A stretch of 64,000 nucleotides of DNA from Nocardia terrae (GTDB taxonomy: Bacteria; Actinomycetota; Actinomycetes; Mycobacteriales; Mycobacteriaceae), in assembly GCF_009760405.1 (NCBI RefSeq), contig NZ_WRPP01000011.1:1-64000 (forward strand). Direction: 5' to 3'. Both the position numbers and the translations under genes were made by a program. This document shows positions 8,270-17,592 of the stretch, in pieces (position 1 is the first letter of the stretch; every line of letters begins with the position of its first letter). The notes below the pieces were generated by a model. That model had not been told where the DNA came from and did no database searches. It was given only the letters and a program-made list of their open reading frames with translations.

Positions 8270-8863
8270 TCAGGACAGCGCGGCGAGTGCCATCTGCCGC
8301 AGCACCGGTCGCGCCCGCGTGGCGAGCGTCGCCGGGGCGCTGTGCGGCGTGGAGTTGATCAGGCCGAAGGTGGCGTGGGCCTGGACGCGGGCGGCCGGTT
8401 CGGGGAGATCGGGGTGGAGTTCGCGCAGCACCGCGACCCAGACCTCGACGTATTGGCGCTGGGTGCGCCGGACCTGGCGGCGGGCCGATTCGGGCAGGTT
8501 CTCCAGGTCGCGGTCCTGGATGCGGATGAGTTCGGGCTCGCCCAGGGCGAAGTCGAGGTGGAAGTCGATCAGGCCGTGCAGGGCCGATTCCGGGGTGCCC
8601 GCTTGTTCGGCCACGGCCTTGCCGCCGTCCAGGAGTCGCTGGCTGATTCCGACCAGCAGTTCGACCAGCAGCGCTTCCTTGTTCGGGAAGTGCCGGTAGA
8701 CCGCCGGCCCGCTGATGCCGACCGCCGCGCCCAGATCGTCGAGCCGCATCCCCAGGAACCCGCGGTCGGCGATGAGCCGTGCCCCGGCGTCCAGCAGCTG
8801 CTGCCGTCGCTGCGCCTTGAGCTGCTCGCGACGGGTGAGGGTAACGGTTTCCGTGCTGTTCAC
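8270..8863 (-). CDS. TetR-family regulator of the leucine catabolic operon (BkaR-like)
   Basis: 197 residues, a usual TetR length. The N-terminal helix-turn-helix spans about residues 18-65 (LDDLGAAVGISGPAVYRHFPNK) and the rest is a helical ligand domain. The GTG start at 8863 has AGGAG 6 nt before it. It is divergent from the acyl-CoA carboxylase operon across an 88-nt gap containing an inverted repeat. In Mycobacterium tuberculosis the equivalent operon is controlled by the TetR repressor BkaR (Rv2506). By position this gene is probably its counterpart, which is inference without an alignment. Its ligand would be a branched-chain keto-acid or acyl-CoA intermediate. Confidence 0.82.
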   Translation of the reverse strand: MNSTETVTLTRREQLKAQRRQQLLDAGARLIADRGFLGMRLDDLGAAVGISGPAVYRHFPNKEALLVELLVGISQRLLDGGKAVAEQAGTPESALHGLIDFHLDFALGEPELIRIQDRDLENLPESARRQVRRTQRQYVEVWVAVLRELHPDLPEPAARVQAHATFGLINSTPHSAPATLATRARPVLRQMALAALS

Positions 8864-8895
8864 CGTGGCTCCTCTCGTCGATGCTGGACAACTCA

Positions 8896-8937
8896 GTTAG
8901 TGAAGATTATCTTATTTTCCAGTTATTGGTGACTAAC
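8896..8937. promoter_or_regulatory. Candidate TetR operator between divergent tetR and accD1
   Basis: GTTAGT (8896-8901) and ACTAAC (8932-8937) are exact inverted halves. The right side also reads as GTTA-N8-TAAC (8922-8937). The sequence between is AT-rich (GATTATCTTATTTT), unlike its surroundings, and probably contains the promoters. Its place between the regulator and the operon suggests that one protein controls both. Confidence 0.55.
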
Positions 8938-8951
8938 CGAGCGGGGAGCGA

Positions 8952-10511
8952 ATGCTGACCGAGGGCACGCGTACCGGGAACCGGGCCGCGCATCTCGCGC
9001 TGGTGGGTGAGCTGCGGGAGCGGCTGGCCGCCAGTGCGCTGGGCGGGCCGCAGAAGAGCCGGGAACGACACCTGGCGCGCGGCAAGCTGCTGCCGCGCCA
9101 GCGGGTGGACCAGCTGCTGGACACCGGCAGTCCGTTCCTGGAGCTGGCCCCGCTGGCCGCCAACGGCATGTACGACGACGAATGCCCGGGCGCGGGCGTC
9201 ATCGGCGGCATCGGCCGGGTGTCGGGCCGCGAGTGCGTGATCATCGCCAATGACGCGACGGTCAAGGGCGGCACCTACTACCCGATGACGGTGAAGAAAC
9301 ACCTGCGGGCGCAGGAAGTCGCGCTGCAGAACAATCTGCCGTGCGTCTACCTGGTCGATTCCGGCGGCGCGTACCTGCCGCGGCAGGACGAGGTGTTCCC
9401 CGACCGCGAGCACTTCGGGCGCATCTTCTACAACCAGGCGACCATGAGCGCCAAGGGGATCGCGCAGATCTCGGCCGTGCTGGGCTCCTGCACCGCGGGC
9501 GGCGCCTACGTGCCCGCCATGAGCGACGAGACCGTGATCGTGCGCAATCAGGGCACCATCTTCCTGGGCGGCCCGCCGCTGGTGAAGGCGGCGACCGGCG
9601 AGGTCGTGACCGCCGAGGAGCTGGGCGGCGGCGAGTTGCATTCGCGCACTTCGGGTGTCACCGATCATCTGGCCGAGAGCGACCAGGACGCGCTGCGGAT
9701 CGTGCGGAACATCGTGGCCACGCTGGGACCGAAGACGCCGACGCCTTGGGATGTCGCGCCGCCGGTGGATCCCATCGCGCCGCAGGACGAGCTGTACGAC
9801 GTGGTGCCGGTGGATCTGCGGACGCCTTATGACGTGCGGGAAGTCATCACCCGGATCGTCGACGGTGGCGAGTTCCAGGAATTCAAGGCCGAATACGGCA
9901 AGACCCTGGTCACCGGATTCGCCCGTATTCACGGCCACCCGGTCGGGATCGTCGCCAACAATGGTGTGCTCTTCGCCGAATCCGCCATGAAGGGCGCGCA
10001 TTTCATCGAGCTCTGCGACAAGCGCAAGATTCCGCTGCTGTTCCTGCAGAACATCACCGGGTTCATGGTCGGGCGCGACTACGAGGCGGGCGGCATCGCC
10101 AAGCACGGCGCGAAGATGGTGACCGCGGTGGCGTGCGCGCGGGTGCCGAAGCTGACCGTGGTCATCGGCGGGTCCTACGGCGCGGGCAACTACTCCATGT
10201 GCGGGCGCGCGTATTCGCCGCGGTTCCTGTGGATGTGGCCCAATGCCCGCATCTCGGTCATGGGCGGCGAGCAGGCGGCCTCGGTGCTGGCGACCGTGCA
10301 GAACGGGCGGGACGAGGCGGATCTGGAGGCGTTCAAGGCCCCGATCCGGGCGCAGTACGAGGCGCAGGGCAATCCGTACTATTCCACGGCCCGGCTCTGG
10401 GACGATGGCGTGATCGACCCGGCCGATACCAGAACCGTTGTGGGCCTGGCCCTCTCGGTCTGCGCGCAGGCCCCGCTCGAGCCCGTCTCCTACGGCGTAT
10501 TCCGGATGTGA
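8952..10511 (+). CDS. accD1: Acyl-CoA carboxylase beta subunit (methylcrotonyl-CoA carboxyltransferase type)
   Basis: 519 residues, full-length carboxyltransferase with N- and C-terminal halves of the crotonase-like fold. Recognisable segments are KGGTYYPMTVKKHLRAQE, VDSGGAYLPRQDEVFPD, SCTAGGAYVPAMSDE, LQNITGFMVGRDYE and the late MGGEQAASVLA, which are typical of 3-methylcrotonyl-CoA carboxylase beta chains. It transfers carboxyl from carboxybiotin to 3-methylcrotonyl-CoA in leucine breakdown. GGGAG lies just before the ATG. It is first in an operon in the same order as mycobacterial accD1-accA1-fadE19-Rv2499c-citE. The stop shares one base with the next ATG. Confidence 0.9.
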   Translation: MLTEGTRTGNRAAHLALVGELRERLAASALGGPQKSRERHLARGKLLPRQRVDQLLDTGSPFLELAPLAANGMYDDECPGAGVIGGIGRVSGRECVIIANDATVKGGTYYPMTVKKHLRAQEVALQNNLPCVYLVDSGGAYLPRQDEVFPDREHFGRIFYNQATMSAKGIAQISAVLGSCTAGGAYVPAMSDETVIVRNQGTIFLGGPPLVKAATGEVVTAEELGGGELHSRTSGVTDHLAESDQDALRIVRNIVATLGPKTPTPWDVAPPVDPIAPQDELYDVVPVDLRTPYDVREVITRIVDGGEFQEFKAEYGKTLVTGFARIHGHPVGIVANNGVLFAESAMKGAHFIELCDKRKIPLLFLQNITGFMVGRDYEAGGIAKHGAKMVTAVACARVPKLTVVIGGSYGAGNYSMCGRAYSPRFLWMWPNARISVMGGEQAASVLATVQNGRDEADLEAFKAPIRAQYEAQGNPYYSTARLWDDGVIDPADTRTVVGLALSVCAQAPLEPVSYGVFRM

Positions 10512-12538
10512 TGACCATGATGAACAAAGCGCACCCCGTCTCGTTCGACACCGTGCTCATCGCCAATCGCGGCGAGATCGCGGTGCGGGTCATTCGCACC
10601 CTGCGCGCCATGGGGATTCGATCGGTCGCGGTGTACAGCGACGCCGACGCCGACGCCCGCCACGTGCGGGAGGCCGATACGGCGGTCCGGCTGGGGCCCG
10701 CGCCCGCCCGCGAGTCGTACTTGAACATCGACAAGGTGGTGGCCGCCGCCGTGCGTTCGGGTGCGCAGGCCGTGCACCCCGGATACGGCTTCCTGTCGGA
10801 GAATTCGGCCTTCGCGGCGGCGCTGGAGGCGGCGGGCATCGCCTTCCTCGGTCCGTCGGCGCGGGCCATCGAGGTCATGGGCGACAAGATCACCGCCAAG
10901 AACGCGGTGGCCGAGTACGGGGTGCCGGTGGTGCCCGGCATCGCCAAGCCCGGGCTCACCGATGCGGAATTGATCGCTGCCGCCACCGAGATCGGGTATC
11001 CGGTGCTGGTGAAGCCGTCGGCCGGTGGCGGCGGCAAGGGGATGCGGCGGGTGGAGGATCCGGCGGATCTGCCCGCGGCGCTGGTCAGCGCCCGGCGCGA
11101 GGCGGGTGCGGCCTTCGGTGATGACACCTTGTTCCTCGAGCGGTTCGTGACGCGGCCCCGGCATATCGAGGTACAGATTCTGGCCGATCAGTTCGGGCAT
11201 GTGCTGCATCTGGGTGAGCGTGAATGCAGCCTGCAGCGGCGGCATCAGAAGGTGATCGAGGAAGCGCCGTCGCCGTTGCTGGACGCCGCGACCCGGGCTC
11301 GGATCGGTGCGGCGGCGTGCAATACCGCCCGCAGCGTGGATTACGTGGGCGCGGGCACCGTCGAGTTCATCGTTTCCGCGGATCGGCCCGACGAGTTCTT
11401 CTTCATGGAGATGAATACCCGTCTCCAGGTGGAACATCCGGTGACCGAGCTGGTCACCGGGGTCGATCTGGTGGAATGCCAGGTGCGCATCGCCGCCGGG
11501 CAGAAGCTGGCCGCGGCCCAGGAGGACATCCGGCTGACCGGGCACGCCATCGAGGCGCGCGTGTACGCCGAGGATCCGAGCCGCGACTTCCTGCCGACCG
11601 GCGGCACCGTGCTGGCGCTGTCGGAGCCGGAAGGGCCTGGCGTGCGGGTGGATTCGGGGCTGCGGGCCGGGACCGTGGTCGGGACCGACTACGACCCGAT
11701 GCTCTCGAAGGTGATCGCCGGTGGCGCGGATCGCGCGGCCGCGATCGCCAAGCTCGACGCGGCACTGCGGGATACGCAGATTCTGGGCGTGCGGACCAAT
11801 ATCGACTTCGCGCGGTTCCTGCTGGCGGACCCGGATGTGCTCGAGGGGCGGCTGGATACCGGGCTGCTGGATCGGCGGGTCGTGGACTTCACGCCGGCTG
11901 CGGTCAGTGACGAGCAGTTCATCGCGGCGGCGGCCCGGCTCTGGCTGGATCGGTGGGCGGGTGCGTCGGCCGATCCGTGGCAGCAGCCGACGGGCTGGCG
12001 GGTCGGGGAGCACGCGGCCGTCGGCATCCGGCTGACCAGCGGCGACCGGACGGCGCATGTGTATCTGGCCGGTAGCCCGGAGTCCGCCACCGCTTGGCTC
12101 GAGGATGGCGAAAAGCAGCCGCTGACAGTCGATTCCGACGGCGATACCTTGACCTTGACCCTCGACGGGCTGCGTACCGCCTACCGTGTCGCCACCCAGC
12201 CGGGTCAGATCTGGGTGGCGGATCGCACCGGTACCGCGCTGCTGCGCGAGGTCGCCGAGGTCGATATCCGGGCCGGTGAAGCTCATGCCGGCGACGCCGA
12301 AATCATCAGCCCCATGCCGGGTTCCGTCATCGCCACCCCCGTCGCCGAGGGCGACGTCGTGGCCGCTGGGACGCCGATCGTGGTGGTCGAGGCCATGAAG
12401 ATGGAACATTCGCTCACCGCCCCCATTGCCGGGCGCGTCGAACTGCTGGTCGCAGCGGGCGCGCAGGTCAAACTCGAACAGCCGCTGGCTCGCATCGTCG
12501 CTCTGAATGAATCTGCCGAGGAGAACACTCCGTCATGA
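10511..12538 (+). CDS. accA1: Acyl-CoA carboxylase alpha subunit (biotin carboxylase-BCCP)
   Basis: 675 residues from the ATG at 10511, which shares one base with the accD1 stop; ATGs at 10517 and 10520 are alternatives. The biotin carboxylase half starts with FDTVLIANRGEIAVRVIRT. It has the ATP-grasp glycine loop KPSAGGGGKGMR, and EMNTRLQVEHPVTE for metal and bicarbonate. The C-terminal biotinyl domain has EAMKMEHS with the biotinylated Lys at about residue 630. It carboxylates biotin with ATP and bicarbonate and works with AccD1. The frame ends in ATGA, coupling it to the next gene. Confidence 0.92.
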   Translation: MTMMNKAHPVSFDTVLIANRGEIAVRVIRTLRAMGIRSVAVYSDADADARHVREADTAVRLGPAPARESYLNIDKVVAAAVRSGAQAVHPGYGFLSENSAFAAALEAAGIAFLGPSARAIEVMGDKITAKNAVAEYGVPVVPGIAKPGLTDAELIAAATEIGYPVLVKPSAGGGGKGMRRVEDPADLPAALVSARREAGAAFGDDTLFLERFVTRPRHIEVQILADQFGHVLHLGERECSLQRRHQKVIEEAPSPLLDAATRARIGAAACNTARSVDYVGAGTVEFIVSADRPDEFFFMEMNTRLQVEHPVTELVTGVDLVECQVRIAAGQKLAAAQEDIRLTGHAIEARVYAEDPSRDFLPTGGTVLALSEPEGPGVRVDSGLRAGTVVGTDYDPMLSKVIAGGADRAAAIAKLDAALRDTQILGVRTNIDFARFLLADPDVLEGRLDTGLLDRRVVDFTPAAVSDEQFIAAAARLWLDRWAGASADPWQQPTGWRVGEHAAVGIRLTSGDRTAHVYLAGSPESATAWLEDGEKQPLTVDSDGDTLTLTLDGLRTAYRVATQPGQIWVADRTGTALLREVAEVDIRAGEAHAGDAEIISPMPGSVIATPVAEGDVVAAGTPIVVVEAMKMEHSLTAPIAGRVELLVAAGAQVKLEQPLARIVALNESAEENTPS

Positions 12539-13695
12539 CCGACTTCCTGTCCACCGGAACCCTGCCGGACGAGTACCGCGAACTCGCCCTCACCGTCCGC
12601 GATTTCGCCAACCAGGTGGTGGCCCCGGTCGCCGCCGAGCACGACGCCGAGCACAGCTTCCCCTACGAGGTGATCGCGGGCATGGCGGACATGGGCCTGT
12701 TCGGCCTGCCGTTCCCCGAGGAGTTCGGCGGCATGGGCGGCGACTACTTCGCGCTGTGCCTGGCGCTCGAGGAGCTGGGCAAGGTCGACCAGAGCGTGGC
12801 CATCACGCTGGAGGCCGGCGTATCGCTCGGGGCCATGCCGATCTATCGGTTCGGCAATGACAAGCAGCGGGCGGAGTGGCTGCCGCTGCTGGCCAGTGGC
12901 CGGGCGCTGGGTGCGTTCGGGCTCACCGAGCCGGGCGCGGGCAGTGACGCGGGCGGCACGCGGACCACGGCGGTGCTGGACGGGGACAGCTGGATCATCA
13001 ACGGCTCCAAGCAGTTCATCACCAACTCGGGGACCGATATCACCCGGCTGGTGACGGTCACCGCGGTGACGGGCAGCACGGATGGGAAGAAGGAGATCTC
13101 CACCATCATCGTGCCGACCGACACCCCGGGCTTCACCGCCGAGCCCGCGTACAACAAGGTCGGCTGGAACGCCTCGGACACCCATCCGCTCTCGTTCGAC
13201 GATGTGCGGGTGCCCGCGGAGAACCTGCTCGGCGAGCGTGGCCGCGGCTACGCCAACTTCCTGCGGATTCTCGACGAGGGCCGGATCGCCATCGCGGCTC
13301 TCTCGGTGGGCGCGGCGCAGGGTTGTGTGGACGAGAGCGTCCGCTACGCCAAGGATCGCCAGGCGTTCGGCCGCCCGATCGGCGCCAACCAGGCCATCGC
13401 CTTCAAGATCGCCCGCATGGAGGCGCGCGCCCACATGGCCCGCACCGCCTACTACGACGCGGCCGCGCTCATGCTGTCCGGCAAGCCCTTCAAGAAGCAG
13501 GCCGCCATCGCCAAGCTGGTCGCCAGCGAGGCCGCCATGGACAATGCCCGCGACGCCACGCAGATCTTCGGCGGCTACGGCTTCATGAACGAATATGCTG
13601 TGGCCCGGCACTATCGCGACAGCAAGATCCTGGAAATCGGTGAGGGCACCACGGAGGTGCAGTTGATGCTGATCGGGCGGGAGCTCGGGCTGTGA
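12535..13695 (+). CDS. fadE19: Acyl-CoA dehydrogenase (isovaleryl/short branched-chain type)
   Basis: 386 residues, full length for an acyl-CoA dehydrogenase. Family signatures are present: AFGLTEPGAGSDAGGTRTTA for flavin and substrate, FGRPIGANQAIAFKIARME, QIFGGYGFMNEYAVARHYRDSK, and the C-terminal EIGEGTTEVQ. It oxidises a short branched acyl-CoA with FAD, passing electrons to electron-transfer flavoprotein. Its place between carboxylase and hydratase genes fits the leucine/isoleucine route. The start overlaps the accA1 stop (ATGA), with GAGGAG upstream. The exact chain specificity cannot be read from sequence. Confidence 0.9.
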   Translation: MTDFLSTGTLPDEYRELALTVRDFANQVVAPVAAEHDAEHSFPYEVIAGMADMGLFGLPFPEEFGGMGGDYFALCLALEELGKVDQSVAITLEAGVSLGAMPIYRFGNDKQRAEWLPLLASGRALGAFGLTEPGAGSDAGGTRTTAVLDGDSWIINGSKQFITNSGTDITRLVTVTAVTGSTDGKKEISTIIVPTDTPGFTAEPAYNKVGWNASDTHPLSFDDVRVPAENLLGERGRGYANFLRILDEGRIAIAALSVGAAQGCVDESVRYAKDRQAFGRPIGANQAIAFKIARMEARAHMARTAYYDAAALMLSGKPFKKQAAIAKLVASEAAMDNARDATQIFGGYGFMNEYAVARHYRDSKILEIGEGTTEVQLMLIGRELGL

Positions 13696-14171
13696 GCTCT
13701 GCTAAGCGGGTCGTCCAGCGCGGCTTGTGGTTCGACGAGTTCGAGACCGGGGTCGTGTACGAGCACCGGCCGGGGCGCACCATTACCGAGGCCGACAATG
13801 TGCTGTTCACGACGCTGACCATGAACACGCAGGCGCTGCACCTGGACGCGGCGTTCTCCGATGCGCTGCCGCCTTTCCATCAGCGGCTGGTGAATTCGAT
13901 GTTCACGCTGTCCACGCTGGTGGGCCTGTCGGTGGCGCAACTGACGCAGGGCACCATCGTGGCCAACCTCGGCTTCTCCGATATCGCCTTCCCCAAACCG
14001 CTTTTCCACGGCGACACCCTGTACGCGGAGACCGAGGTCACCGAGCTACGGGAATCCAAGAGCCGTCCGGGCGAAGGGATCGTCACCTTCGCGCACACCG
14101 GACGCAATCAGCACGGTGACGTCGTGGCCACCGCCGTCCGGAAGACCCTCGTGAGGAAGAAGCCCGCATGA
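13692..14171 (+). CDS. MaoC-family (R)-hydratase
   Basis: 159 residues, a single hot-dog domain. Segments GLWFDEFETGVVYEHRPGRTITEADNVLFTTLTMNTQALHLD and FPKPLFHGDTLYAETEV are typical of MaoC-type dehydratases and match the position of Rv2499c in the mycobacterial operon. The usual catalytic Asp and His are in this hydratase motif (TEADN...LHLD). It starts with a GTG that overlaps the previous stop (GTGA) and its own stop overlaps the next ATG. It probably hydrates or dehydrates an acyl-CoA of the same route. Confidence 0.85.
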   Translation: MSSAKRVVQRGLWFDEFETGVVYEHRPGRTITEADNVLFTTLTMNTQALHLDAAFSDALPPFHQRLVNSMFTLSTLVGLSVAQLTQGTIVANLGFSDIAFPKPLFHGDTLYAETEVTELRESKSRPGEGIVTFAHTGRNQHGDVVATAVRKTLVRKKPA

Positions 14172-15001
14172 GCTGGGAAATGCCCGGGCCCGCTTGGCTT
14201 TTCTGCCCCGCCGACCGGCCGGAGCGTTACGGCAAGGCGCTCGATGCCGCCGACGTGGTGATCATCGATCTGGAAGACGGTGTCGCCGAGGCGGACAAGG
14301 CGGCGGCCCGTGAGGCATTGATCGCCACGCCGCTCGATCCCGAGCGCACCGTGGTCCGGGTGAACGCCGCGGGGACCCTCGAGCACATGCTCGACCTCGA
14401 CGCGCTGGTGCGCACCGACTACCGGCGCATCATGCTGCCGAAATGCGAGTCGGCCGAACAGATCACGCGGCTGACCGATTACGAGGTGATCGCGCTCATC
14501 GAATCCCCGCTGGGCGCGCTCGCGGTCGGGCGGGCGGTCATGGTGCGCAACGCCATCGGCGTCATGTGGGGCGCGGAGGATCTGGTGGCGGCGCTGGGCG
14601 GGAACTCCTCGCGCCATGCCGACGGTGGGTATCGGGATGTGGCGCGCCACGTGCGATCGCAATCGCTGCTGGCCGCCAAGGCGTACGGGAAGTTCGCGCT
14701 GGACTCGGTGTACCTGGACATCAAGGATCTGGCGGGGCTGGCGGCCGAGTCGCTGGACGCGGTCGCTATCGGATTCGATGCCAAGGTGGCCATTCATCCC
14801 AGCCAGGTGCCGGTCATTCGCACCGCGTACGCGCCCGCGGTCGATGAGGTCGACTGGGCACGCCGGGTACTGGCCGAAGCGCCGAATCATCGCGGCGTCT
14901 TCACTTTCGAGGGACGCATGGTGGACATGCCGGTCATCCGGCATGCCGAGCGGATCGTGCAGCGGGCGGCCACGGCCGGTAGCGCGGGATTCGCGTCGTA
15001 G
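14168..15001 (+). CDS. citE: CitE-like CoA-ester lyase (HMG-CoA-type beta-hydroxyacyl-CoA lyase)
   Basis: 277 residues, a TIM-barrel aldolase of the HpcH/CitE family. The conserved pieces are FCPADRPERYGKAL, VIIDLEDGVAEADK with metal-binding Glu/Asp, VRVNAAGT, IMLPKCESAEQI and GVMWGAEDLVAALGG. M. tuberculosis CitE2 (Rv2498c), in the same operon position, has been reported as a stereospecific HMG-CoA lyase, so this enzyme may make acetyl-CoA and acetoacetate at the end of leucine breakdown. No citrate lyase partners are present. It is coupled to the MaoC gene by ATGA. Confidence 0.85.
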   Translation: MSWEMPGPAWLFCPADRPERYGKALDAADVVIIDLEDGVAEADKAAAREALIATPLDPERTVVRVNAAGTLEHMLDLDALVRTDYRRIMLPKCESAEQITRLTDYEVIALIESPLGALAVGRAVMVRNAIGVMWGAEDLVAALGGNSSRHADGGYRDVARHVRSQSLLAAKAYGKFALDSVYLDIKDLAGLAAESLDAVAIGFDAKVAIHPSQVPVIRTAYAPAVDEVDWARRVLAEAPNHRGVFTFEGRMVDMPVIRHAERIVQRAATAGSAGFAS

Positions 15002-15012
15002 GAGGTATTGCG

Positions 15013-16944
15013 GTGGAACCACAGTGGGTGCCAGGTGAGGTCGATATCGCCGAGGCGCAGGTGACGAGCTTCGCGCTGTTCGTGGAGAAGCGCACCGGGT
15101 TGAGCCTGCCGGACTACCGGGCTCTGTGGCAGTGGTCGGTGGATGACCTGCCGGGGTTCTGGGGCGCGATCTGGGACTACTTCGATCTGGGCGAGCGGTC
15201 CGACGAGGTGCTCGGATCCTCGGATATGCCTGGAGCGCAGTGGTTTCCGGGTACCACGCTGAACTACGTCGACCAGGTGGTGCGCCAGGTCCGCGATGAT
15301 CGGCCGGCGATCCTGTCCGTCGACGAGACCGGTGAGATCACCGAGATCTCCTGGGCCGCACTGATCGCCACCGCGGCGGCCTTCGCGCGCACGCTGCGCG
15401 AGCTGGGTATCGGGCCGGGCGATCGGGTCGCCGGGTATCTGCCGAACATTCCCGAGGCGGTGATCGCCTTCCTCGCCACCGCGAGCATCGGCGCCGTCTG
15501 GAGTGCCTGCGGCCAGGACTATTCCGCCCAGGCGGCGCTGGACCGGCTCGGGCAGCTCGAACCCAAGGTGCTGGTGACCGCCGACGGGTACCGGTTCGGC
15601 GGGAAAAGGCACGAGAAGACCGCCGATATCGAGGCGCTGCGGGCGGGACTGCCCTCGCTGGCGGCCACGGTGCTGGTCTCGCGGATCGGTGCGGAACTGG
15701 CAGATACGGTGCCCTGGCAGCAGGTCGAGCCGGGCGATGAAGACGTCGACATCGACACCGTGCAGGTGGATTTCGCGCATCCGCTGTGGGTGCTGTACTC
15801 CTCCGGCACCACCGGCAAGCCCAAGGGCATCGTGCACGGGCACGGCGGCGTGCTGGTCGAACATCTGAAAGCCGTTGCCGTGCAGTCGGATATCGGGCCC
15901 GAGGATACGTTCTTCTGGTACACCAGCCCGAGCTGGATGATGTGGAACTTCCAGATCGCCGGGCTGCTGGTCGGCGCGACGATCGTCTGCTACGACGGCA
16001 GCCCGGCCGCGCCGACTCCGGATGCGCTGTGGCAGTTGGCCTCCCGGACCGGTGCGACCGTATTGGGGACCAGTCCCGGATATGTGCTGGCGTGCGCGAA
16101 GGCGGGATCGGTCCCGCGCGCCGATCATGATCTCTCGGCATTGCGGCTGGTCGGCATCACCGGCTCGTCGCTGCCGCCGTCCTCGTCGCTGTGGCTGCGC
16201 GACAATGTGGGCGAGCACGTGCCGGTCGCTTCCATCAGCGGTGGCACCGACGTGGTGTCGGCGTTCATCGGCGGCGTGCGCACGGTTCCGGTGTGGCCGG
16301 GTGAGCTGTCCGCGCCGTATCTCGGTGTCGCACTGGATGCTTGGGATGAACAGGGCAGGCCGGTTCGCGACGAGGTCGGGGAACTGGTCATCACCGAGCC
16401 GATGCCGTCCATGCCGGTGTCGTTCTGGAACGATCCGGACGGGTCCCGCTATCGCGAAGCCTATTTCGAGATGTTCCCCGGTGTCTGGCGGCACGGCGAC
16501 TGGATCACCATCACCGAGCACGGCAGCATCATCGTGCACGGCCGCTCGGATTCCACCCTGAACCGCCAGGGCATCCGGATGGGCAGCGCCGACATCTACC
16601 AGGCCGTGGAGGCGCTCCCGGAGATCGCCGAGGCCCTCGTCATCGGCGTCGAACTGCCCGAGGGCGACTACTGGATGCCGCTTTTCGTCACTCTCGCACC
16701 AGGTGTCGAGCTCACCGACGAGGTGAAGGGGCGGGTCAACGCGACCATTCGCGCGGAGGTGTCGCCGCGGCACGTGCCCGACGACATCATCGAGGCGCCG
16801 GGCATTCCGCACACCCGCACCGGCAAGAAGCTCGAGGTGCCGATCAAGAAGCTGCTCCAGGGCGCGGACCCGAGCCGGGTGGTGGCTCCGACGGCCGTCG
16901 ACGATCCGGCGCTGCTGGACTGGTACGCCGCCCGGAAGCGGTAG
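15013..16944 (+). CDS. Acetoacetate-CoA ligase (acetoacetyl-CoA synthetase)
   Basis: 643 residues, full length for this subgroup of the adenylate-forming superfamily. It begins with GTG after a perfect AGGAGG. Signatures are LYSSGTTGKPKGIVHGHGG (P-loop-like), TSPSWMMWNFQIAGLL, SISGGTDVVSAFIGG and NRQGIRMGSADIYQAVE. The C-terminal catalytic Lys is in RTGKKLEVPIKKLLQG. It activates acetoacetate with ATP and CoA. It lies 11 nt after the lyase gene, so acetoacetate released from HMG-CoA can be reactivated and thiolysed. In the mycobacterial operon the bkd genes follow at this place instead. Confidence 0.9.
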   Translation: MEPQWVPGEVDIAEAQVTSFALFVEKRTGLSLPDYRALWQWSVDDLPGFWGAIWDYFDLGERSDEVLGSSDMPGAQWFPGTTLNYVDQVVRQVRDDRPAILSVDETGEITEISWAALIATAAAFARTLRELGIGPGDRVAGYLPNIPEAVIAFLATASIGAVWSACGQDYSAQAALDRLGQLEPKVLVTADGYRFGGKRHEKTADIEALRAGLPSLAATVLVSRIGAELADTVPWQQVEPGDEDVDIDTVQVDFAHPLWVLYSSGTTGKPKGIVHGHGGVLVEHLKAVAVQSDIGPEDTFFWYTSPSWMMWNFQIAGLLVGATIVCYDGSPAAPTPDALWQLASRTGATVLGTSPGYVLACAKAGSVPRADHDLSALRLVGITGSSLPPSSSLWLRDNVGEHVPVASISGGTDVVSAFIGGVRTVPVWPGELSAPYLGVALDAWDEQGRPVRDEVGELVITEPMPSMPVSFWNDPDGSRYREAYFEMFPGVWRHGDWITITEHGSIIVHGRSDSTLNRQGIRMGSADIYQAVEALPEIAEALVIGVELPEGDYWMPLFVTLAPGVELTDEVKGRVNATIRAEVSPRHVPDDIIEAPGIPHTRTGKKLEVPIKKLLQGADPSRVVAPTAVDDPALLDWYAARKR

Positions 16945-16953
16945 CGGCCGGGC

Positions 16954-17550
16954 TCAGCGGGGTTGGGCGATGACCAGCAGGACGTGGGCCGGCTGGTTGT
17001 CGACCAGGTGCCAGCGGTCCCGGATGGTCGAGGGGAAGTCGACGAAATCCCTGGGGCCCAGGCGAATCCGTCCCACCCCGACCAGCTCCACCTCCAGCTG
17101 GCCCGACACCACGTACACGCCGGTCACGCCGGTGGATTCGAACCAGCCGCCAATGAATTGGCCCGGCTCCACCAGGTATTCGATGACTTCCAGCGGGCTG
17201 TTCGGGCGCATGTGCAGCGCCCGGCCCACCGCGGCGTCGGGGCGGTCGCCGACGGGGAGCCGCAGGCCCTCATCGGCCCGCACCACCGTGACCCGCTCGG
17301 ACTCGGGTGCGGGCAGCAGATCGCCGGGCGTCACCCCGAGCGCGGTGGCCAGGCGATAGGTGGTGACCATCGAGGGCGCGCTGACCCCGCGTTCGATCTG
17401 ACTCAGGAACGGCTGGCTGATGCCCGCGCGCTTGGCCAGCTCGCGCATCGACAGCCCTGACTTCTCGCGCAGTTCCCGGACCATGCTCCCGACCAGTCCG
17501 GCCAGGGTGGCCTCATCGGGGTCCCTAGGGGTGGCGGCAGTGTCGTTCAC
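16954..17550 (-). CDS. XRE-family regulator with C-terminal cupin
   Basis: 198 residues from a GTG. The helix-turn-helix lies at about residues 20-75 (LSMRELAKRAGISQPFLSQIERG). A cupin-type sensor domain follows at about 100-195, with YVLVSGQLEVEL-like strands. This HTH-cupin class often controls small-molecule catabolic and transport genes. It is divergent from the deleted permease/dioxygenase/deaminase cluster, and the gap between contains two perfect palindromes. The ligand is unknown; by context it may be a purine or related amine. Confidence 0.85.
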   Translation of the reverse strand: MNDTAATPRDPDEATLAGLVGSMVRELREKSGLSMRELAKRAGISQPFLSQIERGVSAPSMVTTYRLATALGVTPGDLLPAPESERVTVVRADEGLRLPVGDRPDAAVGRALHMRPNSPLEVIEYLVEPGQFIGGWFESTGVTGVYVVSGQLEVELVGVGRIRLGPRDFVDFPSTIRDRWHLVDNQPAHVLLVIAQPR

Positions 17551-17592
17551 ACAGGCCAGTGTGCCCGATCCGGGTTTCGCGCGACCATGCGG

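Noticed and set aside
10133..10510. Long upstream extension of the accA1 frame
   Set aside because: It overlaps the C-terminal part of accD1 and is Arg/Gly-rich; biotin carboxylase homology begins just after the ATG at 10511.
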